64,000 bases of DNA from Casuarius casuarius. Its lineage: Eukaryota; Chordata; Aves; Casuariiformes; Casuariidae. The position numbers and the translations under genes are program-made. The notes under the pieces are model-generated. The model made no database searches. It had not been told where the DNA came from and saw only the letters and a program-made list of their open reading frames with translations. Positions 62,482 through 64,000 of this stretch are shown here, one piece after another; positions within the stretch are counted from its first letter, which is position 1; each line of letters begins with the position of its first letter. Location: assembly GCA_003342895.1 (NCBI GenBank), contig PTFA01000010.1, forward strand, positions 7,629,237 to 7,693,236. The letters run 5' to 3'.

Positions 62482-64000
62482 AGCAAGCAGGGATCAACTG
62501 CTGTAAGCAGAGCTGATTGCCTTCCTGTGCCAGGAGAACAGCATTCTGCTGCACCTGCAGTCATTTATTTTTCTCTAAGCCAGGGATTTTCTAAACCTAT
62601 TAGAATAACCTGTTACCTGCAGGAAACAGCTCCTACTATTCTAGGATGTTTTCAAAGCCAAGCTGCCATGTGCAAGTGGCAAAGAGGTGAAAGACACTTC
62701 CACCCACTGCACCTGGGCTTCTTGACAAGAGATGCAAATGCATAAGGTTCATTTTTTAAAGTGATCTGATGGCCCAGCCTCATGGTTCTCCTTAACGCAT
62801 CATACTGGATTTGTTCAGCAGTGGATGTTTGTGTGAGTCCTTGTAAACAGCAACTGAAATCTGCAATTCAAAGCAAGCACTTCTTTCAAGCAGGACAGCG
62901 CTCTCAAATCCTGTTTTACAGCATTATACATGCTAGAAAAGCAACACTTTCTCAGAAGAGGTGGTACTGCAGAAAGCTAGAAATATCTCCCTTTCCTTTT
63001 CTATTTATAGTGACTCCCATTAATATTCTCAAAGCACAGCATAACCAAAGACTTAGCTGCAGAAACACTTTAGTTTGCTTAGAGCAACAATTTGGGCCTT
63101 AGGGCCATGTACCTCTCTAGGCTTGCTTCAGAGGGAGAGAGCTCAGTTGTAGGTTTAAATTGATACATTATAAACACAGTTCTTCTAACAGAATTCCCAA
63201 CTGTATTTCTGTATGTTTAATAGTACTTCTAGATAGTATAGTAGTATCATAATACTACTACAGTAACTCCACTTTTATCTCAAAAGGAAATTTTGCTTTA
63301 AGAACAAATACAGGGTAACTTGATTTTAGTAAGGGTATGGCCATCTAATTAAAATGTCTAGGTAAGTAAGCTTTGTTGAATTTCCATATTTTCAAACTAA
63401 AACCAGACAGTAACAGCCTTATTAGCATTCTACTTGTGTCCCCAAGAGGAGTGCCAGGCCCCTGCTCTGGGCTTTTGAAACCACCACTTGCTGGTAACCA
63501 TCAGCGTAAATCCTGTGCCATGAGTGAAAGTAAAAGGAGTAGCTAGCAGCTATGTGTGTAGTTTGTAGAAGTAGCTCATAAGTTACCCCATTTCTACTCT
63601 TACTCCCACCTTCCATTTCTCCCCCCCCCTCCCCAATTGCTACCTTGATGTGTGCTGGGGGAGAGTTACTCTCTTCTCCCTCCACTTCACTTTAGGCACT
63701 TAACTGTGACAGTTGTATTGAGAGCATGGTGATTTGAGGCCCCCTTCCCACTAATGCCAGTTAATGAAATGAAAATTAAATGCTGATTAACAGTATGTGA
63801 CAAATTTCAGCTGCCTCTCATCACCCCCCAGGTGTTCACTGGAGATGATCTGAATGGTCTCTATACAGAGCTGTGTGCTGGCAGTGGCAAGAGACCATGC
63901 AGGGGCCAGTGCAGAAAGAACAGTGCGAGTCCTGCAAAGCAGGCAAGGGAAGCAGGAAGAGCTAAGCTTACAGTGGCAGTAGGTGCTACAAACGAACCCC

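Larger units (their letters stand above)
57391..64000. other. 3' flank of BORCS5, no gene recognised
   Basis: No coding exon with a recognisable product is present on either strand. In mammals the next gene is DUSP16, transcribed convergently, so its 3' UTR could reach into this stretch on the minus strand, but nothing seen here proves it. The region holds homopolymers (59924-59935, 60035-60052, 61631-61662, 62450-62481), a weak reverse MIR-like match (57650-57678), and an exon-like open segment at 59280-59516. Confidence 0.6.

Noticed and set aside
63422..63685. 87-codon minus-strand open frame near the window end
   Set aside because: The Gly/Glu-rich start comes from a C-rich tract read in reverse, and no homology is recognised.
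57391..64000. DUSP16 3' end on the minus strand, expected from mammalian gene order
   Set aside because: No DUSP16 coding sequence or convincing minus-strand poly(A) arrangement could be identified. Synteny alone does not justify annotating it.

Overview
This window is vertebrate nuclear DNA and holds the 3' half of one protein-coding gene, BORCS5 (also called LOH12CR1 or myrlysin), on the + strand. Two coding exons are certain. The first, at 37978-38135, encodes 52 complete codons plus the last two bases of a split Gly codon. The terminal exon, at 55917-56147, encodes 76 codons and the stop. Together they encode about the C-terminal two thirds of the protein. The 3' UTR runs on to a canonical AATAAA at 57366. 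The N-terminal exons, with the myristoylation start, were not found and presumably lie upstream of base 1. The window therefore reads as the end of intron 2, exon 3, a 17.8-kb intron 3, exon 4 with the 3' UTR, and about 6.6 kb of 3' flank.

The organism is most likely a bird, with another sauropsid as the alternative. The only clear transposon is a degraded CR1 LINE (about 15340-16105, minus strand). Identifiable interspersed repeats are otherwise sparse. Four to five old MIR-type SINE fossils remain (29111-29215, 34326-34395, 42791-42885, 57265-57345, and weakly 57650-57678). The exon codons nearly all match the mammalian BORCS5 protein as I remember it, with conservative changes.

Layout. 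1-15339: intronic, no exon recognised; simple repeats and a perfect 12-bp hairpin at 5328-5355. 15340-16105: CR1 remnant. 16106-37977: intronic; a homeodomain-type inverted repeat at 16981-17004, an exon-like 63-nt phase-0 segment at 19320-19382, a G-quadruplex motif next to a dense CpG patch at 24560-24724, two MIR fossils and several long homopolymer tracts. 37978-38135: BORCS5 exon 3. 38136-55916: intron 3. 55917-57390: terminal exon. 57391-64000: intergenic. In mammals DUSP16 lies convergently downstream, but nothing here can be assigned to it.

BORCS5 is a subunit of BORC, the lysosome-surface complex that recruits ARL8 for kinesin-driven lysosome movement. I found no tRNA, rRNA, known microRNA, CRISPR array, operon or bacterial/viral system. 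Most open reading frames are chance intronic frames. The observations in Part 2 are mostly cis-element or exon-like candidates that need comparative or transcript data, and I see no strong evidence for a novel system.
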